From Idiomarina sp. (GTDB taxonomy: Bacteria; Pseudomonadota; Gammaproteobacteria; Enterobacterales; Alteromonadaceae), in NCBI GenBank assembly GCA_020832105.1, contig JAFIFH010000019.1:1-58070 (forward strand): 58,070 nucleotides of DNA, given 5' to 3'. Every line of letters begins with the position of its first letter. Positions within the stretch are counted from its first letter, which is position 1. Positions 41,227-53,137 of this stretch are shown here, one piece after another. The position numbers and the translations under genes are program-made. The notes under the pieces were generated by a model. The model made no database searches, had not been told where the DNA came from, and saw only the letters and a list, made by a program, of their open reading frames with translations.

Positions 41227-43707
41227 TTAGGAACGATTGTCAATCACCGGATTATGCTCGTCCGTTGATTTGCTGTGTTCTGCTTGATTACGTCCAAGCA
41301 ACCCCTTGATATCGTCGAGTGTACGTCTGAACCAGCGTTTGAAATCCTCCAGCACGATGTACAGGCATGGAATCAGCAGCAGTGTAATCACCGTCGCAAA
41401 CAAAATACCAAAGGCCAACGAAATCGCCATGGGTATCACCATCTGCGCTTGTAAACTGCGTTCCAATACAATGGGTAACAAGCCTGCAAAGGTGGTCAAT
41501 GACGTCAGTACAATCGCGCGGAAACGTGCACAACCCGCGTCAACGACCGCCTGCTTCATGTTTTGCCCCTCTTCACGGGTCTGGTTGACATAATCCACCA
41601 GAATCAGGCTGTCATTCACCACCACGCCGGCCAGCGCAATAATACCAAATAGCGACAGAATGCTAATCGGCATACCTAGCACCAAATGCCCGGCTACCGC
41701 GCCGATAATGCCGAAGGGAATCACCGACATAATAATCAGCGGCTGGCTGTAGGACTTAAGCGGTATGGCCATCAACGCGTAAATACCAAACATCGCAAAC
41801 ACAAAGCCTATGGCCAACGCACCCAGCGCGTCCTGCTCTTCCTGACTTGAACCTTCGAGTCCAAAGCGCACGTTCGGGTATTTGGCCAGAATGTCGGGGA
41901 TCTGCTCGGCACGTAGCTCGCGGATAATCGCAAAAGGTTCAACATTGGCCTTATCCACCCGTGCCCGCACATTCACTGCCCGCGTACCATTCACCCGGCT
42001 AATCGTACTATAGCCTTCCGCTTCAACGGCCTCGGCCACCGCACTGAATGGCACTTCACGGCCATCGGCGGTGCGCACGCGCATATTTTCGAGGTTACCA
42101 ATGGACTGACGTTCGCTTAACGGATAACGCACCATCACCCGCACTTCCTCGTCATCACGCTGAATCCGCTGGGCCTCTGCACCGAAGAACGCAAAGCGTA
42201 CCTGGGTAGCAAGGTCCTGCACCGTGATACCCAGCAGGTCGGCGGCTGGCAACAAGCGCAACTGAATTTCTTCTTGCGGTGCGCCGAAAGTATCTGATAT
42301 ATCGAACACCCCATCGTATTCAGCCATCACGGTGCGGATCTCCATTGCCGCCGCAGACAACTGGTCAAGATCGGTGCCGCTTAACTGGAACTCAATGTCG
42401 TAGCCACCCCCTCCGCCAATCGAACCCTGGAAGTTGAGGTCTTTCACTGCTGCCATCTCTGGCACACGTTCACGCCATTGATTGACCACCGCGAAACCAT
42501 CGACCTCGCGGGACTCGCCCTTTGCCAATTCGACAAAAATTGAACCCTGCTCAGCAGACTGAATGAAGGTGTTGACGTGGCGGATGACAGGTTCACCGTA
42601 GCGTTCCTGATATTCCGCATCCACCTGATAAATCGCATCTCGCACCTGGTTCAGCGTGGCAATGGTGCGATCCTCATTAGTACCCGGCTGCATTTCTACC
42701 GACGCCTGCACAAAGTCACTGGGAATATTCGGGAAAAACACCCAGCGCACTGCACCACTGGCGATTAAGCCAATCATCAGAATAAATAGCGCGACGAAAC
42801 TGGCTATGGTGGTGTAGCGGTAATTCACGCACTTGGTGGCAAAAGGCCGGTATTTTGTCTCCACAAAGGTTTTAAGTTTATTGGAGAAACCATTGCGAAA
42901 ACGCTGAAAGCCATTTTGCTTCGCGTCTGCAGTACGTGAGAATTTCATCCGGTTAATATGCGCTGGTAAAATCAGTTTCGACTCCACCAATGAGAAGCCC
43001 AGACACAATATGACTACCCAGGCAATGGAGTGCCAAATCCCCGACATCGCGCCATCCACCATTAACATGGGCAAGAAGGCGACCACCGTGGTCAGCACCC
43101 CAAAGGTGGCTGGAATAGCCACGCGTTTCGCGCCGCGAATGACGTTCTCTTCGCTTTTACCGTACTTTTCTATCTCGGAATAGGTGGATTCGCCAATAAT
43201 AATGGCGTCATCCACCACGATACCAAGCACCAGAATAAAGCCAAATAACGAGATCATGTTCACCGACACGTCAATCGCGGGTAACTGCATCAGCATAAAG
43301 GCGCCAAGGAAACACACCGGCAGGCCGACCATGACCCAAAACGCGAGGCGAATTTGTAGAAACAGGCTCAGCGCAAGGAACACCAGGAACGCGCCGATGA
43401 GCATATTGTTCACCATCAGGTCGAGGCGACCCTGCAAATAGTAAGAACTGTCCCCCCAATAGGCTAATTCAACCCCCGCAGGCAAGTCCCCCTGTTTCTC
43501 ATACACATAATCTTTGACGGTTTGCGCAATCTCCAAATCGCTCTGGTCACCAACCGAGTCAACCCGGACAAAGGTTGCTGGCTTGCCATCGAACTCAGCA
43601 AAGCCTCGCCTTTCGACAAAACCGTCCTGTACGTTGGCAATATCCCCCAATAGAAAGCGGGTGCCATCGTCTCGCCGTAACACCACAATTTTCTCAAAGT
43701 CATCCAC
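41227..43707 (-). pseudogene. RND efflux pump, C-terminal 826 residues of a gene split by an in-frame stop
   Basis: This is the larger part of an AcrB/MdtB-like inner-membrane proton-driven pump. It holds eleven of the twelve membrane segments, the RND core GIVVDDAIIIGE with its aspartate pair, and the second half-pump ending IPCLYIVLEDFKRW. It begins directly after the TAA at 43708-43710 and in the same frame as the part upstream. A GTG follows the stop at once (43707-43705), but there is no ribosome site, so separate translation is doubtful. Joined, the two parts give about 1,075 residues, the normal RND length. Confidence 0.85.
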
Positions 43708-44454
43708 TTAGTAACTTTGATTGCGTGCCCTGAGCAAGATATCGCCAGTTGGGGTGCGAATAGACCCGCCTGGGACGTCCAGAGAGGTGCCACTGATCGC
43801 ATTGGTGATGTCATTGAATGTGAGCCCATAACGCTGTAGATCCCGCTCTGAAATCTCAACAGCAATTTCGTAACCGCGCGCACCAATCACTTCGACCTGG
43901 CTAATACCTGTGTATCCGCGTAAATCATCACGCACACTTTTAGCCAGCTGTTTTCGCGCCCGCTCGTCCATATCGCCATATACCGAGAGCCAGATAATTT
44001 GCCTCTGTTGCCGGGTCCGATAGACATTGGGCGGTTCGATTTGGGCAGGGAAAGAGGTAATTGAATCAACCCGCATGCGGACTTCGTCCATGACCTCCTG
44101 CACCGAGTAGTCGTTTTCCACTTCAATAGAAATCGAGCCAAGACCTTCACGGGCCGTACTGCGAATATTTTTAATACCCTGGGTGTTATCCAGTGCATCT
44201 TCGATTCTGATAATAACCCCCTGCTCTACCTCCTGGGGGGCAGCGCCTGGAAATGGCACCTGAATAGTGATCATATTCAGTTCCACAGTTGGGAACATTT
44301 GCTTGCGAATCGTCATCACCGAGATAATGCCGCCAATAATGATCAGCGCCATGAGCAAGTTTGCAGCCACGGTATTGCGGGTGAACCAGGCAATCAGCCC
44401 CTTCTCAGGTGGGCGTGGAACAGGGTTGTGAGCAGGGCCTGGCGTCGTACTCAT
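43708..44454 (-). pseudogene. RND efflux pump, N-terminal 248 residues before a premature stop
   Basis: The fragment holds the first membrane helix (NTVAANLLMALIIIGGIISV) and the first porter subdomains, including PGAAPQEVEQGVIIRIEDAL and VIGARGYEIAVEIS. It ends at TAA in ILLRARNQSY, where homologues continue without a break into the next part. The reading frame is unchanged across the stop, so one codon has become TAA rather than a frame having shifted. Its ATG overlaps the adaptor gene's stop by four bases. Alone it cannot form a pump. Confidence 0.85.
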
Positions 44455-45704
44455 GAGCGGTCCCCTTGCTCATTGGCCTCGCTGTCTCGCTCCGCCTGAC
44501 CACGCTCGACCGCCGGGAAATCTTCATCTTCGTCGATTTCAACGTTATCACCAGCAATTCTCACCCGTTGCCCAGGAATAGGATTATCTAGCTGGGTCAG
44601 CATCACCTTGTCACCCGCCTCCAGACCACCAGATACAAACACAGATTGGCGATCGCGACGCTCCACTTCAACTTCTCTGCGCTCAAGAACGCGCGGGCTA
44701 TCATCTGTAATCACCCAGGCGAACCCGCGTGAATTCACTGCATAGCGCGGCAGTTCGATCAGGCCATCAACGCTGATGCCATCCACTTGTGCCTCAACAA
44801 AACGACCAAAATTCAGCACCCGCTCATGGGTTGGGCCTTCCCGATTATAGGGGTCCTGTACTTCCACCACCGCATAAGTCACCTGGCTGCCAGCGTCCAT
44901 CACCCCTTCCGTGCGCACGATGCTGCCCTGCCAGGTCACCGGCCGACCCGATATACTGGCACTTAGCACAACGCCTGGGCCTGCTTCGTCGTCAAGCATG
45001 CCACTGGGTAAATCAATAAAAGCCATGTCAAAATCGGTCAACGGTAAGCGGACCTCTGCCACATTGGTACTCATCAGGCTGGCAACCTGGGTATTGGTGG
45101 AAACAAATTGGCCGAGGGTGACTATTCGGTTATGTAATACACCATCAAATGGCGCGCGTATGTTGGTACGTTCCAGGTTACGCTCGGCCATGGCAAGGCG
45201 TGCCTCTGAAGATTGTAGTTCTGCCAATGCACTGGCCAACTGCGGTTCGCGTAAACCCAGCGACGGAATTTCACCGGCTTCAATGGAGCGCCACTCGGCT
45301 TCAGCCACCCGGCCTAAAGCGCGCTCTTCGGCAACCCCAGCACGAGCACGGGCTAGATTTGCCTGGGCTTCTTCCCGCGCAACTTCATAGTCAGACGGAT
45401 CGATGCGCAGCATTACCTCACCAGACCTAAAAAAACCGCCTGGCACAAAGCGGTCGGACACATACACCACCTGACCGCTGACTTCCGCCACCAGGCTAGA
45501 GTCATATTTAGGTCGCACCGCTCCTTGTGAGTCGACCACAAAACGATGCGATTGCGGAGTGACCTCAGTGTATTCCACCAACACCGCCAAACGTTCAGTT
45601 CCTGCCCGCTCTGGCGCTTGCCTGCTCATGCCGAGCAGGATCGCCACCAGAATAGCGACAAATATAATAATAATCGGCAGAAAAATTCGTTTCTTCGAGG
45701 TCAT
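44451..45704 (-). CDS. RND efflux periplasmic adaptor (membrane fusion protein)
   Basis: The adaptor links the inner-membrane pump to an outer-membrane channel. The 417-residue protein has an N-terminal membrane anchor (IFLPIIIIFVAILVAILLGM), a barrel-sandwich/lipoyl half AEVSGQVVYVSDRFVPGGFF, and an alpha-hairpin (ANLARARAGVAEERALGRVAEAE to ERNLERTNIRAPFDG). The other half, DGVLHNRIVTLGQFVS, and beta-barrel and proximal domains follow. It is the first gene of a two-gene operon with the split pump gene. No outer-membrane channel gene is present. Substrate unknown. Confidence 0.9.
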   Translation of the reverse strand: MTSKKRIFLPIIIIFVAILVAILLGMSRQAPERAGTERLAVLVEYTEVTPQSHRFVVDSQGAVRPKYDSSLVAEVSGQVVYVSDRFVPGGFFRSGEVMLRIDPSDYEVAREEAQANLARARAGVAEERALGRVAEAEWRSIEAGEIPSLGLREPQLASALAELQSSEARLAMAERNLERTNIRAPFDGVLHNRIVTLGQFVSTNTQVASLMSTNVAEVRLPLTDFDMAFIDLPSGMLDDEAGPGVVLSASISGRPVTWQGSIVRTEGVMDAGSQVTYAVVEVQDPYNREGPTHERVLNFGRFVEAQVDGISVDGLIELPRYAVNSRGFAWVITDDSPRVLERREVEVERRDRQSVFVSGGLEAGDKVMLTQLDNPIPGQRVRIAGDNVEIDEDEDFPAVERGQAERDSEANEQGDRS

Positions 45705-45814
45705 GGCAATATACTATTGTTGAAATTTGGCTGTATTATGAATGACCACATAGGGACTGTCAGTAAACCATTCGTAACCATTTGTAAATTGCCCAGGGAA
45801 TAGTGTAACCAACT

Positions 45815-46969
45815 GTGTCAAAGCTTAATCATTCTTACGAACCCGCATTAATGCTCACCGGCGGTGGCGCCCGCGCTGCCTATCAGGTTGGTGTTTTGAA
45901 AGGCATTGCCAGCATGGTCCCACGGGCCCATCCACTGCCTTTTCGGATCTTAAGCGGAACCAGTGCCGGTGCACTGAATGCCTCGGCTATTGCCTGTTAC
46001 GCCTCGAATTTTCACCTCGCGGTAAAAAAGCTTGAACAGGTGTGGAGTAACTTCTCAACCGACCAGGTGTATCGCTGCTCCAGTGGTGAAGTATTTGGCC
46101 ATCTTATCAGCCGTGTGGGCCGCATGTTTCAATCAGAAACGGCACAAAATCCAGCGGCCAGTCTATTCGACAATCAACCATTACGGGAGCTGATCCACCA
46201 GGTTGTCGACTTTAAGAAAATTGACCGCCAAATTTCACGTGGTTACCTGCGCGCACTGGCCATTACAGCCTCCTGCTACAACAATGGACACTCGATTTCA
46301 TTTTTTGAAGGGGTGGACAGCTACCCGAACTGGAAGCGTGCGAATCGGGAAGGCGTACGTACTCGGCTGACCGCAGAGCATTTAATGGCATCCGCTGCGA
46401 TTCCATTGATATTTCCGGCCATCGAACTGCAACATCGATATTTCGGCGACGGTGCCATTCACCAGATATCGCCCCTCAGCCCTCCGGTTCATTTAGGGGC
46501 TAGCAAGATCCTGGTGATCGGTGTCGACCAACCCCATATGGAAGATCAATTGCACCGCCAGTATGTGCCGTCCAGCGCCACGATTGCCGGTCACCTGTTA
46601 GATACTATCTTCGCCGACACCCTTAATTCGGACGTGGAACGTTTAACCCGAATCAATACAACGATCAGTGAGCTGAGTAAGGCTGGTGTCGAACATCCTG
46701 AACTGCGCCGCGTAGACGCACTCATTATTAAACCGCAGCTAGACTTCAATGAGCTCGCCCACCGCCATTTTGAACGCATGCCAAAGGCAGTGCGGCGCTT
46801 ACTTGGTTTGGTTGGCGTCGACCAGGACACGCCATCGAGTATCGTCAGCTATTTGTTGTTTGAAAAAGAGTATTGCAAAGAACTGATGGCGATTGGCTAT
46901 GCGGACGCACTGAAACGAGAGGCTGATATCCATCGCTTTCTTGAGTTAGGCGGGCGGCCCGTTATCTAG
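45815..46969 (+). CDS. Patatin-like phospholipase
   Basis: The 384-residue protein has the complete patatin catalytic set: oxyanion hole GGGARAAYQVG near residue 16, nucleophile S50 in LSGTSAGA, and the aspartate of the dyad, D212, in FGDGAIHQ. It should hydrolyse acyl-lipids; no signal peptide is seen, so it is probably cytoplasmic or membrane-associated. The start is a GTG at 45815 with a poor ribosome site, so the exact N-terminus is uncertain. It is divergent from the RND operon and overlaps the 3' end of tilS by 24 bases. Confidence 0.88.
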   Translation: MSKLNHSYEPALMLTGGGARAAYQVGVLKGIASMVPRAHPLPFRILSGTSAGALNASAIACYASNFHLAVKKLEQVWSNFSTDQVYRCSSGEVFGHLISRVGRMFQSETAQNPAASLFDNQPLRELIHQVVDFKKIDRQISRGYLRALAITASCYNNGHSISFFEGVDSYPNWKRANREGVRTRLTAEHLMASAAIPLIFPAIELQHRYFGDGAIHQISPLSPPVHLGASKILVIGVDQPHMEDQLHRQYVPSSATIAGHLLDTIFADTLNSDVERLTRINTTISELSKAGVEHPELRRVDALIIKPQLDFNELAHRHFERMPKAVRRLLGLVGVDQDTPSSIVSYLLFEKEYCKELMAIGYADALKREADIHRFLELGGRPVI

Positions 46970-48364
46970 TCCAGTTGTTGTCTCGGTTGGGGTTTGCTGC
47001 CAGTCGATGGCAACGTAGTTCGTGCCAGTGCGCTGTCGACTTAAGTAGCCATGGCAAGCCCCCAGCCCAGCGACCCAGGCCAATTCACCATCCACCCATA
47101 AGGTCGGCCAGCGCTGGCGTTGCCAGGGTGGAATACCGCGTTTTTTCAACAAGTGACTCACGCTATGCCACTGCCCTTCAGCACGGCGTTTAAACTTATC
47201 CCCGGGTTTTACGAATGCCACTGCAAGGTTGGCTGTTGCCGCTACAGACAGCTGTTCTGGCTGCGTTGGTTGAGAGCCCACTGGCACCTGCTGCACCACA
47301 AGGTGGCCGATACCGTCTGGCAACTCAACCAGCTGTTGATGCCCTTCAACCGGCAGCGAGATGCTCGCTGCAAATCCTGTGACGTCCTGATAAACCGGCA
47401 GCAAGTATAAATACTCAGCATGGCTTCGCAGTTGATAGGCCCCCCAACGCACGGTCACCGACTGGTGTTGCAGTTGCTTAATCACCTCACCAAGTTGCGC
47501 AGCGCTGGGTAACCGTGCGCCCAGGCGAGCCAGAAACAGGCGAATCAACGCGCTTTGATGGGCTACGGACAGCTTGTCAAAGCCCTGCACCGACAACCTT
47601 TGCTGCTCAGCCCGGGTATGCAATTCATCACTTAACAGCTCATCGAGCAGCGCCTGCTGCTGCGCACAGAGCTGAGCCGAGCGGGCTAAGGTCTGCTCAA
47701 ACTGGGGCCAGCGTTGATTGAGAATAGGTAACACGTCATGCCGTAAAAAATTGCGCTCAATGCTGGTGTCCGTATTCGTATCATCCTCGATCCATTGCAA
47801 GCCCCGGGCATGGGAGTAGGCATAAATCTCTTGTTTACTATGCCCAAGCAATGGCCGGCATAATCGCCGTTGCTCACGAAACGGAGCAACCTTTGCCATA
47901 GCGGACAACCCCTTAGGTCCCGCACCGCGTTTTAACTGGAGAAAGAAGGTTTCACTTTGGTCACTGAGGTGATGCCCCAGCAGAATCACTGCATTGTCCG
48001 GAGTCAATTCCGCTAATCGCTGATAGCGCGCATCACGACCCTGGGCCTCTTTGCTTTGGCGTCCGGCTACTGACACCGCCAGAGGCTCGACAATGTGCTC
48101 AATGTCAGCCGTTACACAGGACTCACGCAAAAACTCAGCCCACAGCGGTGATTTGGGGTGAAAGTAATGGTCTAAGTGAATCGCCAGATAATGGTGCTGC
48201 GGGTGTTCTTCACGGTACCGTAGGGTTAAATCCAGTACGCTTTGCGAATCAGCACCGCCGCCAAGGGCGACGACGATCGACTGCGGCCCTTGCAAGTTAA
48301 GACTCGCAAGGGCCGCACAATAGCTAGTATAGAACGCATCGATAATCGATTTAGCAGTAGCCAA
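46946..48364 (-). CDS. tilS: tRNA(Ile)-lysidine synthase
   Basis: TilS attaches lysine to C34 of the tRNA-Ile that reads AUA. The 472-residue length and domain order (N-terminal PP-loop ATPase, middle TilS domain, C-terminal domain) fit the E. coli type. Family sequences are visible: [38 protein letters not shown] and [17 protein letters not shown]. The PP-loop, usually SGGxDS, reads GGGADS (residues 35-40), so the first serine is glycine; this is confirmed in the nucleotide sequence. The start overlaps the accA stop by 14 bases. Confidence 0.92.
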   Translation of the reverse strand: MATAKSIIDAFYTSYCAALASLNLQGPQSIVVALGGGADSQSVLDLTLRYREEHPQHHYLAIHLDHYFHPKSPLWAEFLRESCVTADIEHIVEPLAVSVAGRQSKEAQGRDARYQRLAELTPDNAVILLGHHLSDQSETFFLQLKRGAGPKGLSAMAKVAPFREQRRLCRPLLGHSKQEIYAYSHARGLQWIEDDTNTDTSIERNFLRHDVLPILNQRWPQFEQTLARSAQLCAQQQALLDELLSDELHTRAEQQRLSVQGFDKLSVAHQSALIRLFLARLGARLPSAAQLGEVIKQLQHQSVTVRWGAYQLRSHAEYLYLLPVYQDVTGFAASISLPVEGHQQLVELPDGIGHLVVQQVPVGSQPTQPEQLSVAATANLAVAFVKPGDKFKRRAEGQWHSVSHLLKKRGIPPWQRQRWPTLWVDGELAWVAGLGACHGYLSRQRTGTNYVAIDWQQTPTETTTGLDNGPPA

Positions 48365-49307
48365 AATTCATCAATTTCTGATAACGATTATCCAGCAGGG
48401 TGTCAGTGTCCTGACCTTGCAGGCTTTGTAAGTCTTTTAGCAACTGAGTTTTTAAGCGTTCCGCCACCTGTAAGTGATTGCGATGCGCACCACCCAATGG
48501 TTCTTCCACGATAGTGTCGATTAAACCCAGTTCATGGGAGCGTTGTGCAGTAACCCCCATAGCGTCTGCCGCCAGTTCAGCTTTGGCTGCACTTTTCCAT
48601 AAAATGGACGCACAACCTTCTGGGGAAATCACCGAGTAGGTGCTGTACTGCAACATATTAACCCGATCACCAACCCCAATCGCCAGGGCACCACCAGAAC
48701 CACCTTCGCCAATCACGGTACAAATGGTTGGTACTTTCAGGCGCGACATGACCTTAAGGTTACGTGCAATCGCTTCACTCTGCCCGCGCTCTTCGGCGCC
48801 TACACCAGGGTACGCACCTGGGGTATCGATAAAGGTCAGAATCGGCAGGTTAAAGCGCTCCGCCATTTCCATCAGGCGCAAGGCTTTGCGGTAACCTTCA
48901 GGTTTTGGCATACCAAAATTACGGCGAACTTTCTCACGGGTTTCACGACCCTTCTGATGTCCAATCACCATCACTGACTGACCATCGATACGCGCCATGC
49001 CGCCGATAATCGCTTTATCATCAGCGAACGCACGGTCACCTGCCAGATCATCAAAGTCGGTAAACATGTGCTGGATGTAATCCAGTGTATAGGGGCGCTG
49101 GGGATGCCGTGCTAACTGCGCCACCTGCCAGGAAGACAAATCCGAGAAAATTTTAGTGATTAACTCAGAGCGTTTCTTTTGCAGCTGTTTAACCTCTTTT
49201 TCAAGGTCAATATTTAAATCACCTTTAGCACTGACGCTCTTTAGCTCGTCAATTTGCGCTTCCAGTTCAGCGATTGGTTGTTCAAAGTCCAGAAAATTCA
49301 GGCTCAT
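48351..49307 (-). CDS. accA: Acetyl-CoA carboxylase carboxyltransferase alpha subunit
   Basis: AccA with AccD moves the carboxyl group from biotin to acetyl-CoA, the first step of fatty-acid synthesis. From the ATG at 49307 the protein has 318 residues, as in E. coli (319), and begins [22 protein letters not shown]. The core carries [28 protein letters not shown] and [15 protein letters not shown]. It follows dnaE by 20 bases and overlaps tilS, so dnaE-accA-tilS form one run, as often in gammaproteobacteria. Confidence 0.96.
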   Translation of the reverse strand: MSLNFLDFEQPIAELEAQIDELKSVSAKGDLNIDLEKEVKQLQKKRSELITKIFSDLSSWQVAQLARHPQRPYTLDYIQHMFTDFDDLAGDRAFADDKAIIGGMARIDGQSVMVIGHQKGRETREKVRRNFGMPKPEGYRKALRLMEMAERFNLPILTFIDTPGAYPGVGAEERGQSEAIARNLKVMSRLKVPTICTVIGEGGSGGALAIGVGDRVNMLQYSTYSVISPEGCASILWKSAAKAELAADAMGVTAQRSHELGLIDTIVEEPLGGAHRNHLQVAERLKTQLLKDLQSLQGQDTDTLLDNRYQKLMNFGYC

Positions 49308-49327
49308 TAATACATTCCAAAATTCGG

Positions 49328-52300
49328 TTAAAAGACCAGTTTCACTTGGCTCGTGCCAAGCGTGTCCCAAAGCTCATACATCAAGGCGTCGGTCGGTTCA
49401 GTAAACCAATTCGCGCTTGGTTTTAAATCAACGCTGACCCCGTCCAGACGACATTGTAAAACCACCGGGCAAGTGCCGCCTGCGGCTTGCTGCAATGCCC
49501 GCTCAATGCGTGCCAGGGTTTGCTCATTCAGCTTCGGTAAATCCAGCTGTACATGCAGGGCTTTCACATATTGTGCCCGCGCCTGCTCAATGGTCATCAC
49601 TTCATAAGCGGTTATTGTATTGCCACCACTGAAGTTATCAAATCGGACTTCTCCTTTTACCCACAAAATTGTATCTTTTTGCAGCAAGTCCTCGTATTTT
49701 TCAAACTCCTGATTGTATAAGCGTACATCCATTCGGGTACTTTTGTCATCTAAGGTGACAATTGCCCAGCGCTGTCCCTTCTTATTGACCATCGGTCGCA
49801 CGTCAAGAATCAGCCCCGCAGCACTCACATATTGGCCTCGCCCGGTTTCATTTAAATCCACCAGGCGACCGCTGGCATAGCGCTTCAGCTCTTGCCTGTA
49901 GCGATTTATTGGGTGGCCGGTCAGGTACAAACCGAGGGTTTCACGCTCGTTATCCAGCCACACAGGTTCTGACCACGGCGAGACTTTAACAAATTCCGCC
50001 TGAATAGCGTCAGGCTCGGTAATTAACACGCCAAACAGGTCATTTTGCCCCATGGCCTCGTCTTTGGCTGCCTGATCTGCCTGTTTCATCGCTTTTTCCA
50101 GGCTTGCCATTAATGCGGCGCGGTGCGGACCGAGTTGGTCCAGGGCACCGGCTTTAATCAGTTTTTCCATCACCCGGCGATTAAGCTTTTTCAAATCCAC
50201 CCGGCGACAAAAATCAAATAAGTCGCTGAACGGACCCTCAGCCTGGCGTGCTTGAATAATCGACTCAATGGGGCCTTCACCGACCCCTTTTATCGCGCCA
50301 ATGCCGTACACAATCTGCTGCGCCTCGTCGACACTGAACTTATACTCGCCTTTGTTCACATCCGGCGGCAATATGGTCAGCCCCATGCGTTCGCACTCGT
50401 CCACTAAGGTGACAATTTTATCCGTGTTGTCCATATCCGCTGACATCACCGCGGCCATAAACTCGGCCGGATAATGCACCTTCATCCACAGTGTTTGATA
50501 AGACACCAGGGCGTAGGCAGCGGAGTGCGACTTGTTAAAGCCATAGCCAGCAAATTTTTCTACCAGATCGAATATTTTTATCGCCAGCTCAGGGTCAATA
50601 CCGTTTTTTGCAGCGCCCGCTTCAAATACCGCGCGCTGTTTTTCCATCTCTTCAGGCTTTTTCTTACCCATGGCCCGGCGCAATAAGTCGGCGCCACCCA
50701 GGCTGTAGCCTGCCATGATCTGGGCAATTTGCATGACCTGTTCCTGGTACAGGATAACCCCGTAAGTAGGTTCCAGTGTCACCTTGAGGCTCTCATGCTG
50801 GTACTTTGCATCGGGATAAGAAATTGCTTCGCGACCATGCTTACGGTCGATAAAGTTATCGACCATGCCTGACTGTAACGGCCCGGGTCGGAACAATGCT
50901 ACCAAGGCGATAATGTCTTCAAAGGAATCTGGCAACAGGCGCTTAATCAGCTCTTTCATGCCGCGTGATTCAAGCTGGAACACTGCCGTGGTTTCGGCTT
51001 TTTTCAGCGAGCGAAAGCAGCGCGGATCATCCAGCGGAATCGCGGTGATGTCGATCGGCTCCTTGCCTTCCTGTTGCAGGCGAGGGTTGACCATGTCCAG
51101 CGCCCACTGGATGATGGTCAAGGTGCGCAGGCCAAGGAAGTCGAACTTCACCAGGCCAGCGGTTTCAACATCGTTCTTATCGAACTGAGTAACCGGAAAG
51201 TTACCGTCTTCGTCACAGTAAATAGGCGAGAAATCGGTAATCGTGGTAGGCGAAATCACCACCCCACCCGCATGTTTGCCTGCATTCCGGGTCACCCCTT
51301 CAAGGCGTCGGGCCATGTCGATGACTTCTTTCACATCACTATCATCGTTATACAGTTGCGGCAGGCGCGGCTCTTCTTCAAACGCTTTGTCCAGAGTCAT
51401 CCCAGGGGTACCCGGAATCAACTTAGAGATCCGGTCAACGAAGCCATACGGATGCGAGAGTACGCGCCCCACGTCGCGCACTGCAGCCTTCGCTGCCATA
51501 GTGCCGAAAGTGATAATCTGTGATACCGCGTCCCGGCCATATAGTTCGGCGACGTGGTCAATTACCTCATCACGCCGATCCATACAAAAATCAACATCAA
51601 AGTCGGGCATGGAAACCCGTTCCGGGTTCAAAAATCGCTCAAATAGTAAATCAAATTCGAGCGGGTCAAGGTCGGTTATTTTGAGTGCGTAGGCAACTAA
51701 TGACCCTGCCCCTGAACCCCGCCCTGGGCCTACCGGAATATTATTGTCCTTACTCCACTGAATAAACTCCATCACGATCAGGAAGTAGCCTGGGAACCCC
51801 ATGTCGTTGATAACTTTGAGCTCTATTTGCAAGCGTTCGTCATATTCACCACGCTTGGCAGCTCTGACTTCGGGGTCCGGAAAGAGGAACTGAAGACGTT
51901 CTTCAAGCCCTTCCTCTGAAACCTTCACCAGGAAATCAGCAATGGTCATATCACCGGTGGGAAAATCAGGCAAAAAGTACTCGTCAAGGCGCACGGTGAC
52001 ATTGCAGCGCTTGGCAATCTCAACGGTATTAGCAAGGGCTTCAGGGATATCGGCAAAGACTTCAGCCATCTCCTCCGCGCTGCGTAAATACTGCTGCTCT
52101 GAATAGTTCTTCGGTCGCCGGGGGTCACCTAAGGCGTAACCATCGTGAATGGCGACCCGGATCTCGTGGGCGTCGAAGTCCTTCGCATGCATGAACACAA
52201 CTTCGTTGGTCGCTACCACCGGCAGCCCGTGTTGACTCGCCAGGTCCACCGCCAGGTGAATATAATCTTCTTCCTGGGGGCGACCGGTACGGATCAGTTC

Positions 52301-52807
52301 AAGGTAAAAGTGATCAGCAAAGTGTTGTTGATAAAAATCCAGACTCTGCTGCAGAGATTTTGCGTCTTTTTGCAACAGTGCACGGCCAATATCGCCCTGG
52401 CGTGCCCCAGACAAAATGATCAGGCCCGCCTTTTTATCCGCCAGCCAACTTTGCTCGATACATGGCAGGCCACACCGGTGGCCGCGCAGATACGCATCAG
52501 AAATGAGTACCGTAAGATTATGATAACCCTCGTTATTAGTCGCTAACAGGGTGAGCCGAAAAGGTTGCTCGGGGTAGGCGTCACTGAGCACCCAAAAATC
52601 GGTACCGATAATAGGTTTCATGCCCAGGCTTTCTGACGTTTTATAATAACGAACCAGACCACACATATTCATTTGGTCGGTCAATGCCATCGCCGGCATG
52701 CCGAGCTCGGCAGCTCGTTTTGCCAACGGCACCACTTTCTGAACCCCGTCGATCATCGAGAAGTCACTATGCACGCGCAAATGAATAAACGTTGGCTCGC
52801 TTGACAT
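49328..52807 (-). CDS. dnaE: DNA polymerase III alpha subunit
   Basis: DnaE is the replicative polymerase. From the ATG at 52807 the protein has 1,159 residues (E. coli 1,160) and begins [20 protein letters not shown], the PHP-domain start. The polymerase active site shows [16 protein letters not shown] and the two catalytic aspartates in [14 protein letters not shown]. The helix-hairpin-helix region, an OB-fold ([27 protein letters not shown]) and the C-terminal tau-binding part follow. An ATG three codons earlier has AAGG close by and cannot be excluded. Confidence 0.96.
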   Translation of the reverse strand: MSSEPTFIHLRVHSDFSMIDGVQKVVPLAKRAAELGMPAMALTDQMNMCGLVRYYKTSESLGMKPIIGTDFWVLSDAYPEQPFRLTLLATNNEGYHNLTVLISDAYLRGHRCGLPCIEQSWLADKKAGLIILSGARQGDIGRALLQKDAKSLQQSLDFYQQHFADHFYLELIRTGRPQEEDYIHLAVDLASQHGLPVVATNEVVFMHAKDFDAHEIRVAIHDGYALGDPRRPKNYSEQQYLRSAEEMAEVFADIPEALANTVEIAKRCNVTVRLDEYFLPDFPTGDMTIADFLVKVSEEGLEERLQFLFPDPEVRAAKRGEYDERLQIELKVINDMGFPGYFLIVMEFIQWSKDNNIPVGPGRGSGAGSLVAYALKITDLDPLEFDLLFERFLNPERVSMPDFDVDFCMDRRDEVIDHVAELYGRDAVSQIITFGTMAAKAAVRDVGRVLSHPYGFVDRISKLIPGTPGMTLDKAFEEEPRLPQLYNDDSDVKEVIDMARRLEGVTRNAGKHAGGVVISPTTITDFSPIYCDEDGNFPVTQFDKNDVETAGLVKFDFLGLRTLTIIQWALDMVNPRLQQEGKEPIDITAIPLDDPRCFRSLKKAETTAVFQLESRGMKELIKRLLPDSFEDIIALVALFRPGPLQSGMVDNFIDRKHGREAISYPDAKYQHESLKVTLEPTYGVILYQEQVMQIAQIMAGYSLGGADLLRRAMGKKKPEEMEKQRAVFEAGAAKNGIDPELAIKIFDLVEKFAGYGFNKSHSAAYALVSYQTLWMKVHYPAEFMAAVMSADMDNTDKIVTLVDECERMGLTILPPDVNKGEYKFSVDEAQQIVYGIGAIKGVGEGPIESIIQARQAEGPFSDLFDFCRRVDLKKLNRRVMEKLIKAGALDQLGPHRAALMASLEKAMKQADQAAKDEAMGQNDLFGVLITEPDAIQAEFVKVSPWSEPVWLDNERETLGLYLTGHPINRYRQELKRYASGRLVDLNETGRGQYVSAAGLILDVRPMVNKKGQRWAIVTLDDKSTRMDVRLYNQEFEKYEDLLQKDTILWVKGEVRFDNFSGGNTITAYEVMTIEQARAQYVKALHVQLDLPKLNEQTLARIERALQQAAGGTCPVVLQCRLDGVSVDLKPSANWFTEPTDALMYELWDTLGTSQVKLVF

Positions 52808-53002
52808 TAATAACATAACCTTTTGTTTTACAATAACTAATTACTACGATGAACGCGTACCCTGGTGCAATTTCAGAGGATAAAGCGATGCCGTATTGTG
52901 CCTGAATGCGGGGCTTTGTACCACTGTGCTGTATGGCCATATTCTTTCTGCTTACTATCCCAAAAGGGGTATAAAGCTGGTAATCTTACGCTGAATGTTT
53001 CT

Positions 53003-53110
53003 TAGGTCAGGCCAGGCCTGACGCCGCACGATGGGGGAACCCCAGGCATCGCCTGAACGTCATTACGGACCCCCGATCCATGGTTAAGTTCAGGCATCGC
53101 CAGAGCTAGG
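53003..53110. repeat. Degenerate copy 3 of the palindromic intergenic repeat
   Basis: TTAGGTCAGGCCAGGCCTGA and GCCGCACGATGG match the left part of the copy at 1041-1100, including the shared spacer GCCGCACRATGG. The right part differs and holds an 11-bp direct repeat, CAGGCATCGCC, at 53043-53053 and 53091-53101. It lies in the 330-base gap between dnaE and the chemoreceptor gene; the rest of that gap, 52808-53002, shows nothing definite beyond the two promoters it must hold. Confidence 0.55.
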
Positions 53111-53137
53111 CAATCCAACAACAATATAGAGTCTTTG

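Noticed and set aside
43705..43707. The GTG after the RND stop codon as a real second start
   Set aside because: No ribosome site, and a protein starting inside the porter domain would lack the first membrane helix; a broken gene is simpler.
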